Shown: in pieces, positions 8,016 to 20,735 of the stretch
Layout of the letters: each line of letters starts with the position of its first letter
How positions within the stretch are numbered: the first letter of the stretch is position 1
Position numbers and translations under genes: made by a program
NCBI GenBank assembly: GCA_002951815.1
Contig: CP019454.1
Coordinates: forward strand, 2,604,001-2,668,000
Reading direction: 5' to 3'
Length of the DNA: 64,000 nt
From: Sulfobacillus thermotolerans
GTDB taxonomy: Bacteria; Bacillota; Sulfobacillia; Sulfobacillales; Sulfobacillaceae
The notes under the pieces: model-generated
The model's database searches: none
What the model saw: the letters and a program-made list of their open reading frames with translations, nothing else
What the model was told of the DNA's origin: nothing

Positions 8016-8690
8016 CTATGCCCCCTTCGCCATGGGCCGAGACAACCGCCCCTGCGCAGACGACCGTGAATAAATATAACCGAGGAAAATCAATACTAGC
8101 CCCACAATATTCATCACCGGCAGAATGCTGAGACCCACACCCTGTGAAGCCATCGTACCGCCCGTACTCGCAATGAGGGCTCCTGCTGCGATTAACAGAT
8201 TGTAATAGCGCCGGGTTTTCCACCACGACCATAGGGCACCAAGGACGACAATGGTCCCACCAAGCGATGCCATCAACACATAGAACAGTTGCGTTAAGCC
8301 AATGATGCCACCTTTCCCGCCATTCAAAGCGAGCCACGAGCCATGAATAGCGGGAGGGGTGGCAATTGTTGCGATGATTAAGGCGATGCCCAACAACGAG
8401 ACAAACCACGCATAGGCCTTCGCCAACCCTTTCTTAAAGGCCAGAAACGCCGTGCCAACCGACATCGATCCCACAAGGCCCGCAGACGCAACGATGTAGA
8501 CATCATAAACAGGAAGATTCCAGTGACTATTCACCGTCAGCGCTTCGGCTAGATAGGCCAACGTGTATAGGCCAAAAGAAATCGTCCACCACAAGTAAAA
8601 TGGGGCGTGGTGCGTCTGGTAACGCTTTACTAAGGCGCCAGCAAATATCAATGCTAAAAGGGCCGCAAGAACAAATAATCCGGCTGTCAT
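8016..8690 (-). CDS. hypothetical multi-TM membrane protein
   Basis: 224-residue protein with about seven hydrophobic segments, beginning MTAGLFVLAALLALIFAGAL and ending in a short charged tail (SRSSAQGRLSRPMAKGA). No conserved catalytic motif is recognised. An AGAGGG six bases before the ATG at 8690 decides between two close ATGs. It is a single-gene unit closed by a strong terminator. Function is unknown; the layout is compatible with a small sensor or transporter domain. Confidence 0.7.
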   Translation of the reverse strand: MTAGLFVLAALLALIFAGALVKRYQTHHAPFYLWWTISFGLYTLAYLAEALTVNSHWNLPVYDVYIVASAGLVGSMSVGTAFLAFKKGLAKAYAWFVSLLGIALIIATIATPPAIHGSWLALNGGKGGIIGLTQLFYVLMASLGGTIVVLGALWSWWKTRRYYNLLIAAGALIASTGGTMASQGVGLSILPVMNIVGLVLIFLGYIYSRSSAQGRLSRPMAKGA

Positions 8691-8696
8691 CGTCAT

Positions 8697-9130
8697 CCCT
8701 CTTTCCGCTTACGCAATACATGCCTTTGGTCAACAACAATCTAATACTGTTGTATCACACGTTATGAAGATTTCACTATGGGCCAATGGTCCCTATTCCC
8801 ATGGCAAAGTGGACGGGGATCTCGTCCTTTATTACTATGCTCCGAACCATAAGCTGTCAGTCCACGCTGAACGGGACTAACGGCACTTTGATGCTATAGG
8901 TCATTGGCACGCGTCCCATAGCGCATAGGCCCCTTACATCTGAGCAATATCATGTAACCCTCAACCTCGGGACTAGGATGCGTTCATACATCCATGGTTT
9001 TGCCCCAACCCGCAATGCGAACCCAGGTCTCCCCGTCATTAGGGACCAAAGCGCGCAGGGCATCATGCCGATGAGAGCGGGTGAACGGTTCTCCTACGGC
9101 ATGGTTATGGGATCCCCAAAAATCTATTCG
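8697..9130 (+). other. intergenic region, nothing recognised
   Basis: About 430 bases between the membrane protein and the DMT exporter promoter. A minus-strand open frame (8984-9232) crosses it but has no ribosome site or recognisable motif. I see no RNA gene or repeat. Confidence 0.4.
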
Positions 9131-9134
9131 ATGC

Positions 9135-9155
9135 GTTATACTCACAAAATGTGAG
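9135..9155 (+). promoter_or_regulatory. -10 element with overlapping operator-like palindrome for the DMT gene
   Basis: TATACT at about 9137-9142 looks like a -10 box, with a poor -35. It runs directly into the palindrome CTCACA-AAA-TGTGAG (9141-9155), placed where a repressor would block transcription. The palindrome is seen directly; the regulator is unknown. Confidence 0.45.
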
Positions 9156-9170
9156 ATAACAAGGAAGGGA

Positions 9171-10064
9171 TTGGCTATTACCACAATGTCCCAAAGAACC
9201 CTAGCAAATTTGATACTCCTCTTAGTCACCATTGCGTGGGGAATAACATTTAGTCTGACGAAAGGCGCTCTAGCAATCGTCGCCGTCTTTCCTTATTTAG
9301 CGGTCCGGTTCCTACTCGCGGCAACCGTGATGGTTATGATGGCGTTGGCCCGGCCCGGTGGTCGGAACAAACTCGTCAGTTTCCACGTATTGAAGGTAGG
9401 TTTTGCACTCGGCGTACTTTTATTTTTGAGCTATGCCCTGCAAACTTTGGGCCTTCAAAGCATCGAGCCCGCCATATCGGCCTTTTTGACAGGCCTAAAC
9501 GTGGTGTTGGTTCCCTTGTTGGCCATTCCGCTCCTTGGCCTTTCCGCATCCAGACGGACATGGATCGCCGTATTCACGGCCCTGTTGGGTTTAGCCCTCT
9601 TAGATGGTGTAGCATTTCTCAGTCATTGGTCTCTGGGGTCCCTCTATACCGTAGGATGCGCAGTGTTCATCGCTTTACAAATTATCTATGTCGACAAATG
9701 GGATCCAGGTATTGATCCTCTTGCGCTCGCCACCGTGGAAATCATCACAGTGGCCCTTTTGAGCCTAATAACCACACTGTTTTTACACACGCAAGCTTGG
9801 AGCCCCATATCAAGTTGGCTGCATCCCATGGTCATATGCGCCGTGGTTCTAAATGGACTTTTCGGCACCGCTTTTGCTTATTGGGCTCAAGCGCACTATC
9901 AGCAAAAGACCTCCGCATCCTATGTGGCATTAATCTTTACTTTAGAACCTGTGTTCGCTGCTATTATAGCAGTCATTTTTTTTGGCGAACCCCTCACATG
10001 GTCATTAGTACTTGGAGGTTTCCTCATTATCAGCAGCATGCTATTAGCCGATGACAGCCTTTAA
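9171..10064 (+). CDS. EamA/DMT-family exporter
   Basis: 297-residue drug/metabolite transporter with about ten TM segments in two EamA repeats. The first repeat has VTIAWGITFSLTKGAL, the second ends with FTLEPVFAAIIAVIFFGE, the usual EamA C-terminal signature. Such proteins export metabolites or amino acids across the cytoplasmic membrane; the substrate is unknown. A TTG at 9171 is preferred, with AAGGA five bases before it; the ATG at 9186 is the alternative but lies far from the ribosome site. A palindromic operator-like site sits just upstream and a hairpin terminator follows. Confidence 0.85.
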   Translation: MAITTMSQRTLANLILLLVTIAWGITFSLTKGALAIVAVFPYLAVRFLLAATVMVMMALARPGGRNKLVSFHVLKVGFALGVLLFLSYALQTLGLQSIEPAISAFLTGLNVVLVPLLAIPLLGLSASRRTWIAVFTALLGLALLDGVAFLSHWSLGSLYTVGCAVFIALQIIYVDKWDPGIDPLALATVEIITVALLSLITTLFLHTQAWSPISSWLHPMVICAVVLNGLFGTAFAYWAQAHYQQKTSASYVALIFTLEPVFAAIIAVIFFGEPLTWSLVLGGFLIISSMLLADDSL

Positions 10065-10100
10065 CCCGGACACCTGAGCCTAGAAGCTACATAAATAAAC

Positions 10101-10140
10101 AAATCCCCCTCCTTCAAATGAGAGAAGGAAGGGGATTTTA
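10101..10140. terminator. terminator shared by the DMT gene and the rRNA operon
   Basis: Stem AAATCCCC(C)TCCTTC / GAAGGAAGGGGATTT with an 8-base loop, followed by TTTT on the plus strand and a T-rich stretch on the minus strand. It separates the DMT gene from the convergent 5S gene. Confidence 0.8.
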
Positions 10141-10147
10141 AAAAACT

Positions 10148-10264
10148 TGTCGGCACGACTGGGCCTCCCAGATCCCTGCGGATCCAGTACCACCAGCGAG
10201 GGAGTGGGGGACGACCGTGTGCGGCATGGGAACGGGTCAACACACTTCCTCTGAGGCACCGACA
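10148..10264 (-). rRNA. rrf: 5S ribosomal RNA
   Basis: 117-base gene whose ends pair (TGTCGG with CCGACA, helix I). On the minus strand it contains CGTTCCCATGCCGCACACGG and GGTGGTACTG, the conserved loop B/C and helix IV-V parts of 5S rRNA. It is the last gene of the rRNA operon, followed by the terminator at about 10101-10140. Confidence 0.92.
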
Positions 10265-10309
10265 AAGGCGTCGGACCATCTCGGGCCCTAACAACTTCAC
10301 AGGAGAAAG

Positions 10310-13195
<2,886 letters not shown>

Positions 13196-13226
13196 CTTTC
13201 TCCTGTAAAGTTGTCAAGGTCCAAAA

Positions 13227-13302
13227 TGGTGGGCCGAGGTGGACTTGAACCACCGACCTCCCGCTTATCAGGCGGGTGCGCTAACCACTGCGCTATCGGC
13301 CC
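13227..13302 (-). tRNA. tRNA-Ile (anticodon GAT)
   Basis: 76-base cloverleaf in the 16S-23S spacer. The acceptor stem is GGGCCGA/TCGGCCC, the anticodon loop is CTGATAA, the T-arm has GTTCAAG, and CCA is encoded. It is the only tRNA in the spacer; no tRNA-Ala accompanies it. Confidence 0.96.
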
Positions 13303-13382
13303 TTCATAGAACTGATGAACTCATCAACGAGTTCTCCCAGTCCCCAAAAACCATATCGTCATGCCGCGTCGGGAGCATTCCC

Positions 13383-14897
<1,515 letters not shown>

Positions 14898-14977
14898 TCA
14901 TTGTCTTGCTGACTGTTTCTGTTTCCCTTGACGCATTCATGACGATATAGTTTTCAAGGACCGGGTCACATCTAAAT

Positions 14978-15006
14978 ACTTTAACACGTTCATAAATCTT
15001 TGTCAA
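14978..15006 (-). promoter_or_regulatory. rRNA operon promoter
   Basis: On the minus strand TTGACA (15001-15006) and TAAAGT (14978-14983) are separated by exactly 17 bases, about 80 bases before the 16S 5' end. The leader contains a CCTTGAAAACTA stretch of the type seen in Bacillus rrn leaders. Confidence 0.85.
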
Positions 15007-15109
15007 TAACGTGTTCTTTACTGACCGTTCTTGTCGAACGACGAAATATATCTTAACACCGAAAAAGAAAGAATACAAGCCCATCAACAAAATATGCACA
15101 AAGAGACGC

Positions 15110-15174
15110 GACCTCAGAATTAAGCGCGTGTCATTTATTGGGCGAGGCTATTTGATCGCCTTGCGTCTGAGGTC
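15110..15174 (-). terminator. two-tier hairpin downstream of the fumarase/aspartase gene
   Basis: Outer 9-base arms GACCTCAGA / TCTGAGGTC (15110-15118 and 15166-15174) enclose an inner GGCGA/TCGCC hairpin. It starts 28 bases after the stop of the minus-strand gene. No clear T-run follows, so it may be a terminator or an mRNA 3'-end structure. Confidence 0.45.
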
Positions 15175-15201
15175 ACGTCATACAGCCTCACCGTAACCGC
15201 T

Positions 15202-16599
15202 TCAGGGTTCTTGAGGTTTGGTTATCCGTTCAAGGTCTAATGCCTCATCTAACGTCTTAGCATCTAACAAGTGCTGTTCTGAAACAACTTGACGAACAGT
15301 TTTCCCCTCTTGGAAGGCCGTTTTGGCAACAATTGCCGCCTTGTCATACCCAATGTAAGGATTCAGTGCTGTGGCCAATGCTGTATTCATCTCTACATAG
15401 CTGGTTATTTTTTCGACATTGGCCTCAAGCCCTTTAAGCGCCCGATCGTTGAAGGCATCAAGTCCATTGGCCATAATGTGAATAGCTTGCAGGAGATTAT
15501 AAGCAACAACGGGCATCATAACGTTCAACTCCAATTGCGCTCCAGCCACGGCCTGTTGGATAGTCAGATCGTTTCCGATGGCCTGATAACAAATCATATT
15601 CATCATTTCTGCCATCACCGGATTGACCTTCCCAGGCATAATTGACGACCCTGGCTGCACAGATGGCAATTTGAGTTCTCCAATACCCGTACGCGGCCCC
15701 GAGCTCAGCAACCGAAGGTCGTTAGCCAGTTTACCTACGGCTGTTGCTAAGCCGCGCACCAAGCCAGACACCTGTAAAATCGCGTCCATATTTTGAATAA
15801 ACGTAAACATATTGTCTGGTTGATGGAAGGGCAATCCGGTTTTCTCCGCAACATAAGCCGTTGCCCGGGTTTTGTATTCGGGATGCGCGTTAATGCCAGT
15901 GCCCACAGCGTTACCGCCCAGACCTATGGCATATAAGGCAGATACTCCGTCTTCTAACGCCTGACGCCAATATTTTAGTGCCCCGGCATATCCGCCAATT
16001 TCTTGCCCCAGACGCATTGGTACCGCGTCTTGCAAGTGTGTCCGTCCGGATTTCACGATATTCATCCAGAGCGCCTTTTTCGATTCTAACGTTTCTTCTG
16101 CCCGGAGAATGGCTGGAATCAAATCATGGACGATGGCTTCTGCCCCGGCGATATGTATTGCAACGTGAATAGTATCATTGGTAGACTGAGCCATGTTGAC
16201 ATGGTCATTGGGATGGACCAAGCTGACATCGCCTATTTCTCCTCCCATCATCTGTTGGGCACGGTGGGCAATAACTTCGTTCGCATTCATGTTTTGGGAG
16301 GTACCGGCCCCTGCTTGATATACATCCACAACAAATTGCGCATCCCAAAGTCCACTAGCCACTTCGTCTGCGGCTTTCATAATCGCAGCAGCCCGTTCCG
16401 GTGATAATTCTCCTAATTCGCTGTTAGCCCGCGCTGCCGCCCATTTAATAATGCCCTGCGCTCTAATAAAACGCCTTGGCAAGCGAAGGCCGCTAATCGG
16501 AAAGTTTTCAATCGCTCTTTGGGTTTGTGGTCCCCAATAAGCGTCTTTGGGAACACGAACGTCCCCGAGGGAATCATGGGATAGGCGGTACTCCTCCAT
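15202..16599 (-). CDS. class II fumarase / aspartase superfamily enzyme
   Basis: 465-residue enzyme of the fumarase-aspartase superfamily; these homotetramers reversibly add water or ammonia to fumarate. The signature GSSIMPGKVNP is at residues 317-327, the catalytic-His segment GRTHLQDA at 185-192, and GAGTSQNMNANE near 97-108. GKVNP followed by VMAEMMNM and the QLELNVMMP run looks closer to some aspartases (AnsB type), while the C-terminus NPYIGYDKAA is fumarase-like. I cannot decide between fumC and aspA. AAGGAGCC before the ATG at 16599 selects this start over a longer frame. Confidence 0.88.
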   Translation of the reverse strand: MEEYRLSHDSLGDVRVPKDAYWGPQTQRAIENFPISGLRLPRRFIRAQGIIKWAAARANSELGELSPERAAAIMKAADEVASGLWDAQFVVDVYQAGAGTSQNMNANEVIAHRAQQMMGGEIGDVSLVHPNDHVNMAQSTNDTIHVAIHIAGAEAIVHDLIPAILRAEETLESKKALWMNIVKSGRTHLQDAVPMRLGQEIGGYAGALKYWRQALEDGVSALYAIGLGGNAVGTGINAHPEYKTRATAYVAEKTGLPFHQPDNMFTFIQNMDAILQVSGLVRGLATAVGKLANDLRLLSSGPRTGIGELKLPSVQPGSSIMPGKVNPVMAEMMNMICYQAIGNDLTIQQAVAGAQLELNVMMPVVAYNLLQAIHIMANGLDAFNDRALKGLEANVEKITSYVEMNTALATALNPYIGYDKAAIVAKTAFQEGKTVRQVVSEQHLLDAKTLDEALDLERITKPQEP

Positions 16600-16676
16600 C
16601 GATATCGGCTCCTTTTTCAACAACTGTGTATACTTTGATATTTTACAACGCCAACCTCGCAACCGCTAATCACCTA

Positions 16677-16713
16677 TGACAAAAGGACCCCTTGAGGGTC
16701 CTTTTGTCACAAC
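16677..16713 (-). terminator. strong hairpin terminator after the 53-residue gene
   Basis: Perfect 14-base stem TGACAAAAGGACCC / GGGTCCTTTTGTCA with a CTTGA loop. The stem itself supplies the T-rich side. It sits downstream of the minus-strand gene at 16813-16974 and upstream of the fumarase/aspartase gene, isolating the two. Confidence 0.75.
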
Positions 16714-16812
16714 TTTCATCCATTTATAATTCCTGCTAGGCCATAGGGTTACTTCATCGTTAACCCCCCTGGCCCAAAGCGCCAGTAGCAGCCGCCATAT
16801 CATGAATTACGA

Positions 16813-16974
16813 TTATGATTCCTGCGAGGTGCGTTTGGTAAGAGCCTCACTTAAAAGCCATCGCATCACCTCGGACGGAGGACGGTTTAGTTCGCGGGAC
16901 AATTTCTGTACTTCTCGAATTTGCCACGTATACAGATAATAGTCTGCCCGCTTTTGGTCTGCTGCGCCTTTCAT
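16813..16974 (-). CDS. 53-residue protein, possible ribbon-helix-helix type
   Basis: Short gene with a strong AAGGAGG about 8 bases before its ATG. The product is very charged, with VQKLSRELNRPPSEVMRWLL, a helix-turn-helix-like pair resembling the two helices of small ribbon-helix-helix regulators (compare xxSEVIRxLL). The N-terminal strand is not obvious. No membrane segment. It follows the ribokinase gene on the same strand 78 bases away and ends before a strong terminator, so it might be a small regulator in the rbsK unit. Function is inferred only from this resemblance. Confidence 0.6.
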   Translation of the reverse strand: MKGAADQKRADYYLYTWQIREVQKLSRELNRPPSEVMRWLLSEALTKRTSQES

Positions 16975-17052
16975 TGTGGGGCCCTCCTTATGAGCGTCTT
17001 TGATTTAAAAACGCTCGACGGATAGATCAGGTTACACTTTATAACATCTTTT

Positions 17053-17979
17053 TTATAGAGAACTCGGTGACGACTTCATGAACTGCTCCACTGCCTCCAA
17101 TATCGGAAAAGAGGGCTGAGCGCCTTCCTTCGTGGTGGAGAGAGCCGCAGCCGCATTAGCATAGTGAATGGCATCCGATAAAACATCATGGACGTCTAAA
17201 CGTGCGGCAAGTGCCCCTAAGAAAACATCCCCTGCCCCCACCGCGTCAATGGCGTGCACAGGCAATCCCGCTTCGTAAAAGACACCCCGCGACGTCGCCC
17301 ATACGAGCCCTTGATCGCCTAATTTGACAATCCCTATTTGGGCACCAAATTCCCGCAACTTCCTGCTGGCTGCCTTAGCAGAGCGCACATCATCAACAGG
17401 GATCCCGGTCAACACCGAGGCCTCCGATTGATTAGGTGCAATGATATCGACTTTAAATAACGACGCTGGAAAATGGTCTGAGGCGGGTGCAGGATCCCAT
17501 AAGACCTGCGCGCCTGCCCGTTTGGCCAACAACACCGCACGCTCAATAACATCCAAAGGAATCTCTGCTTGCATGACTAAAATGTCTCGCGCCGTCAAGA
17601 GACGTTCCAGGCTAGCTAATGCTGCAGTCCCCACTTCGTAGTTTGCCCCAGGGACAACCGTAATGGCATTTTGCCCGGTGGGCTCAACCGTTATGAGAGC
17701 GAGACCCGTGCTTGCGGTTTTACTCACGCCAATACTGCTGAGGTCTACGCCATCTTGTCGTAGAATGCGCAAAGCTTGGACGGCAAAGGCATCATCGCCT
17801 ACCATACCAACAAGACGCGTTGCGGCCCCCATACGCCGTGCGGCAAGTGCCTGGTTCGCCCCCTTGCCCCCTGGAGCTGTTAACAAACTTTTAGCAATTC
17901 GGGTCTCACCTGCCACCGGAATCTTGTCGATGCGTGCAACTAAATCCAAATTAATGCTTCCTAACACCAAGACACTCAT
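17053..17979 (-). CDS. rbsK: PfkB-family sugar kinase, probable ribokinase
   Basis: 308-residue cytoplasmic kinase expected to phosphorylate ribose to ribose-5-phosphate with ATP. The N-terminal PfkB motif has PGGKGANQA (residues 36-44). The C-terminal ATP/catalytic motif is DAVGAGDVFLGALAA with the base Asp in GAGD; here AVGAGD replaces the common TTGAGD. GSINLDLV at the start is typical of ribokinase. No ribose transporter lies beside it, so another furanose or nucleoside is possible. A 6-base hairpin (16992-17016) follows the stop. Confidence 0.82.
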   Translation of the reverse strand: MSVLVLGSINLDLVARIDKIPVAGETRIAKSLLTAPGGKGANQALAARRMGAATRLVGMVGDDAFAVQALRILRQDGVDLSSIGVSKTASTGLALITVEPTGQNAITVVPGANYEVGTAALASLERLLTARDILVMQAEIPLDVIERAVLLAKRAGAQVLWDPAPASDHFPASLFKVDIIAPNQSEASVLTGIPVDDVRSAKAASRKLREFGAQIGIVKLGDQGLVWATSRGVFYEAGLPVHAIDAVGAGDVFLGALAARLDVHDVLSDAIHYANAAAALSTTKEGAQPSFPILEAVEQFMKSSPSSL

Positions 17980-18103
17980 AATGGTCTCTATCCTTTTCTA
18001 AAAATTATCCCAATCACTTTCACATCTGACCCCACTATTTGGGTCCATGGTATCATGGATTCTAATGAGAAGGGCGATCACTTCCATCAAGGGAGGACGG
18101 ATT

Positions 18104-18883
18104 TTGGATCTACGTGAATGGATTGGTACGCTGCCTGGCATATATGGCGTTTTTGCAAAAAATCTTGACACCGGTAAAGTGTTCACTTTCAATGATACCA
18201 AGGTTTTCCCTTCAGCGAGCACTATTAAGGTACCCATTTTAATTGAACTTTACCGACGTGTAGAGGAAGAGCATCTCAGCCTCGACCACCTTCTAGTGAT
18301 GCGTCGAGAAGACCAAGTTGGAGGTTCAGGAGTTCTCAAGGATTTATCACCAAACACTGAGTATTCATTGCGTGACTTAGCGACGCTTATGATTACCGTA
18401 TCGGATAATACAGCGACAAATCTTCTCATTGATTTTCTGACGATCGAAGCCGTCAATATCACATTACGGCGGCTTGGTGTAACCCATACCGAGTTAGTGC
18501 GCCGCTTGCAGCGCGTGCCGGCGGAACCCTTAGACACAGTAAACCACACGACCGCTCAAAACATGGGCCTGCTGATGGAAAAGCTTGCTAGAGGAACGGC
18601 TATTTCCTTAGCCGCCTCAGAACAAATGGTTTCATTGCTTAAACGCTGTCAAGGGCCCATCAGTATTACCAAGCTTACAGCCGAATCGTCTTGGGTTGGC
18701 GATTCTCCCATCGTCATCGCTCATAAAACCGGCTCTCTAGCCCAAGCAAGCCACGACGTCGGCATCGTCTATAGCCCACACTTACGTTACGTTGCCGCGC
18801 TGTTAAGCCAAGGTCGCCCATATCTCTCTCTATTGGCCAATATTCAACGCATTGGCGCCAAACTTAGTGTCGCACTGCGTTAA
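18104..18883 (+). CDS. class A beta-lactamase-like serine hydrolase without signal peptide
   Basis: 259-residue member of the serine beta-lactamase/DD-peptidase fold (beta-lactamase2 type). The three classic motifs are present: S39-T-I-K (SxxK), S100-D-N (SDN) and HKTGS (KTG). The omega-loop Glu (ExxLN) that deacylates in true class A enzymes is not evident; the region reads QRVPAEPLDTVNHTTAQNM. There is no signal peptide or TM segment at the N-terminus, so location is uncertain. Start: TTG at 18104 with AGGGAGG seven bases upstream. A real beta-lactamase, a peptidase or an esterase are all possible. Confidence 0.78.
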   Translation: MDLREWIGTLPGIYGVFAKNLDTGKVFTFNDTKVFPSASTIKVPILIELYRRVEEEHLSLDHLLVMRREDQVGGSGVLKDLSPNTEYSLRDLATLMITVSDNTATNLLIDFLTIEAVNITLRRLGVTHTELVRRLQRVPAEPLDTVNHTTAQNMGLLMEKLARGTAISLAASEQMVSLLKRCQGPISITKLTAESSWVGDSPIVIAHKTGSLAQASHDVGIVYSPHLRYVAALLSQGRPYLSLLANIQRIGAKLSVALR

Positions 18884-19338
18884 TTGGCCACATGGCGCAC
18901 AAGCCAACGCACAATGTCATTGCGCGTGATAATACCCGTGAGTTTGTCATCATGCAACACAAACACCCGCCGAACATTCTGCCGCAGCATCAAATCGGCA
19001 ATTTCCCCGACCGGTGTGTTGAGTTGCACTGTCACCGCCCCTTTGCTCATCATTTTCTCGACGGGAAGAACCAAAAGACGATGACTATCTTCGTGCCATA
19101 CCGTTTCATCAATCACCACTTGCGTAGGGCCAAACAAGGAATGGTAGATCTTCTGCGCACGTTGCTGAATGGCCCGCAAAACGTCGCCCCCCGTAATCAC
19201 GCCAATGAGATGCCCTTCTTTATCGACCACCGGCAGTCCACTGATAGTGTGTTCGCGTAACAGCTCGACAGCCTCTCCGATAGTGGCCGTGGCATCAATT
19301 TTTATGACGTCCGTCGTCATCAGTTCACGAGCAATCAT
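18880..19338 (-). CDS. tandem CBS-domain protein
   Basis: 152-residue cytoplasmic protein made of two CBS repeats. The first has MTTDVIKIDATATIGEAVEL and SGLPVVDKEGHLIGVITGGDVL, the second MMSKGAVTVQLNTPVGEIAD and RRVFVLHDDKLTGIITRNDI. Such pairs bind adenine nucleotides as sensors. No effector domain is attached. It is convergent with the hydrolase at 18104, and their 3' ends overlap by four bases. Confidence 0.88.
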   Translation of the reverse strand: MIARELMTTDVIKIDATATIGEAVELLREHTISGLPVVDKEGHLIGVITGGDVLRAIQQRAQKIYHSLFGPTQVVIDETVWHEDSHRLLVLPVEKMMSKGAVTVQLNTPVGEIADLMLRQNVRRVFVLHDDKLTGIITRNDIVRWLVRHVAN

Positions 19339-19550
19339 CGCACGTCCCTCCTCTATAACCTAGCGTTGGCTCCTTTATTCTAACCAATGTGAGAGAAGTT
19401 GTCGTGAGCCGTTGGGCGACTCAATTTCCCCCCACACTAATGACATATTTTGTGCTTTAGGATTTGTTCAGGGGCCATATTTGTGTTGTATCATGGAGAG
19501 ATGACCCTGGCGGTATGACATTTTGTGATGCAGAAAGTGGTGTAGGGTAA

Positions 19551-20735
19551 GTGTTTTCTCGAGATCCAGCAATACCTCGTGTGTATTATGTGCTATTAAC
19601 CGGAAGATTTTTCAATCTCGTTGGCAATTCGCTGGTTTTCCCTTTTCTGACGATTTATTTAGCCGAGCGGCTTCATGCCCCTCTAAGCACTGTCGGACTG
19701 GTGATGACATTTTATGGTGGAGCCCAAGTGCTCTCGGTGCTTGTAGGTGGCGTTTGGAGCGATCGATTTGGGCGGCGACGCGTTATGCTGACATCACTCA
19801 CGTTGGGCGCCGCTGTCACATTTTTTATCGGGACTCTCCATAGTACGTGGACCCTTATTACCCTACTCAGCCTGATGGGATTCTTTGTGCCTTTGTTTCA
19901 GCCTGCCTCTATGGCAATGGTTGGCGACATTGTTCCGCGAGAGCAACTCAATTATGCCTATAGCCTCATGCGAATGGCCTCAAATGCGGGCATTATTGTT
20001 GGCCCCATGCTGGGCGGGATATTGGCTGATCATTCCTTTTTTTGGATTTTCGCTCTGGACGCATTATCTATGGTCGTTTTTGCCGTTGTGGTGTTTATCG
20101 CCATACCCGAAACGCGCCCAAAGCGTGCGGATATGCACGTTCCACGTAGGGGCCTGTCTGATATCCGCCAAGATCCGGCCTTTTTACGATTCTCCAGCTT
20201 GTGGGCTTTCACCGCTCTGGTCTATTCTCAATTGTTTATGGTCGTTCCAGCCTATTTGCACTTGAATCTTGGATACCCACCCAGTGTGTTTGGCTATCTC
20301 GCCGCCGAAAACGCGGTGTTTGTGGTCCTCTTGCAGATCCCTATTACCCGGATCACGCGTCACATTCCCCACCTCTCGCTTATGGCCGCGGGCGTTCTCT
20401 TTTATGCGTTGGGATTTGGAATCATGCTTTCAGGGCGGACATTTTGGGTCTTCGCCACAGCCGTTTTCATCATTACCTTAGGCGAAAACACCATCAACCC
20501 TGCAGCCTCGGCATGGGTAGCTGAACGAGCTCCCGAACAAATCAGGGGACGGTATATGGGATTTTTCAGTCTCGCAAACCGCGCCGGCGCCGCACTCGGC
20601 CCATTAGCAGGCGGACTGCTCCTTAGCCAAGGCGCTGTCTGGTGGCTCGTCACCACAAGCCTCATTGCCCTCGTAACGGCACAAGGATATTGGCGCTTTG
20701 GCCATCACCACTTCGCAAGCAGCCCTGCCGATTAA
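19551..20735 (+). CDS. MFS transporter (DHA1-like)
   Basis: 394-residue membrane exporter with 12 predicted TM segments. Motif A is strong: GGVWSDRFGRRRVM (about residues 66-79), and an ETRP segment after TM6 is typical of drug:H+ antiporters. The GTG start has only a weak ribosome site (GGTGTAGGG), so the start could be a few codons off. It is a single gene, convergent with the yitT-like gene; the two reading frames overlap by four bases at the stops. Confidence 0.85.
   Translation: MFSRDPAIPRVYYVLLTGRFFNLVGNSLVFPFLTIYLAERLHAPLSTVGLVMTFYGGAQVLSVLVGGVWSDRFGRRRVMLTSLTLGAAVTFFIGTLHSTWTLITLLSLMGFFVPLFQPASMAMVGDIVPREQLNYAYSLMRMASNAGIIVGPMLGGILADHSFFWIFALDALSMVVFAVVVFIAIPETRPKRADMHVPRRGLSDIRQDPAFLRFSSLWAFTALVYSQLFMVVPAYLHLNLGYPPSVFGYLAAENAVFVVLLQIPITRITRHIPHLSLMAAGVLFYALGFGIMLSGRTFWVFATAVFIITLGENTINPAASAWVAERAPEQIRGRYMGFFSLANRAGAALGPLAGGLLLSQGAVWWLVTTSLIALVTAQGYWRFGHHHFASSPAD

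Noticed and set aside
8984-9232. 82-codon minus-strand frame before the DMT exporter
   Set aside because: No ribosome site, no motif, and it overlaps the exporter promoter and start.
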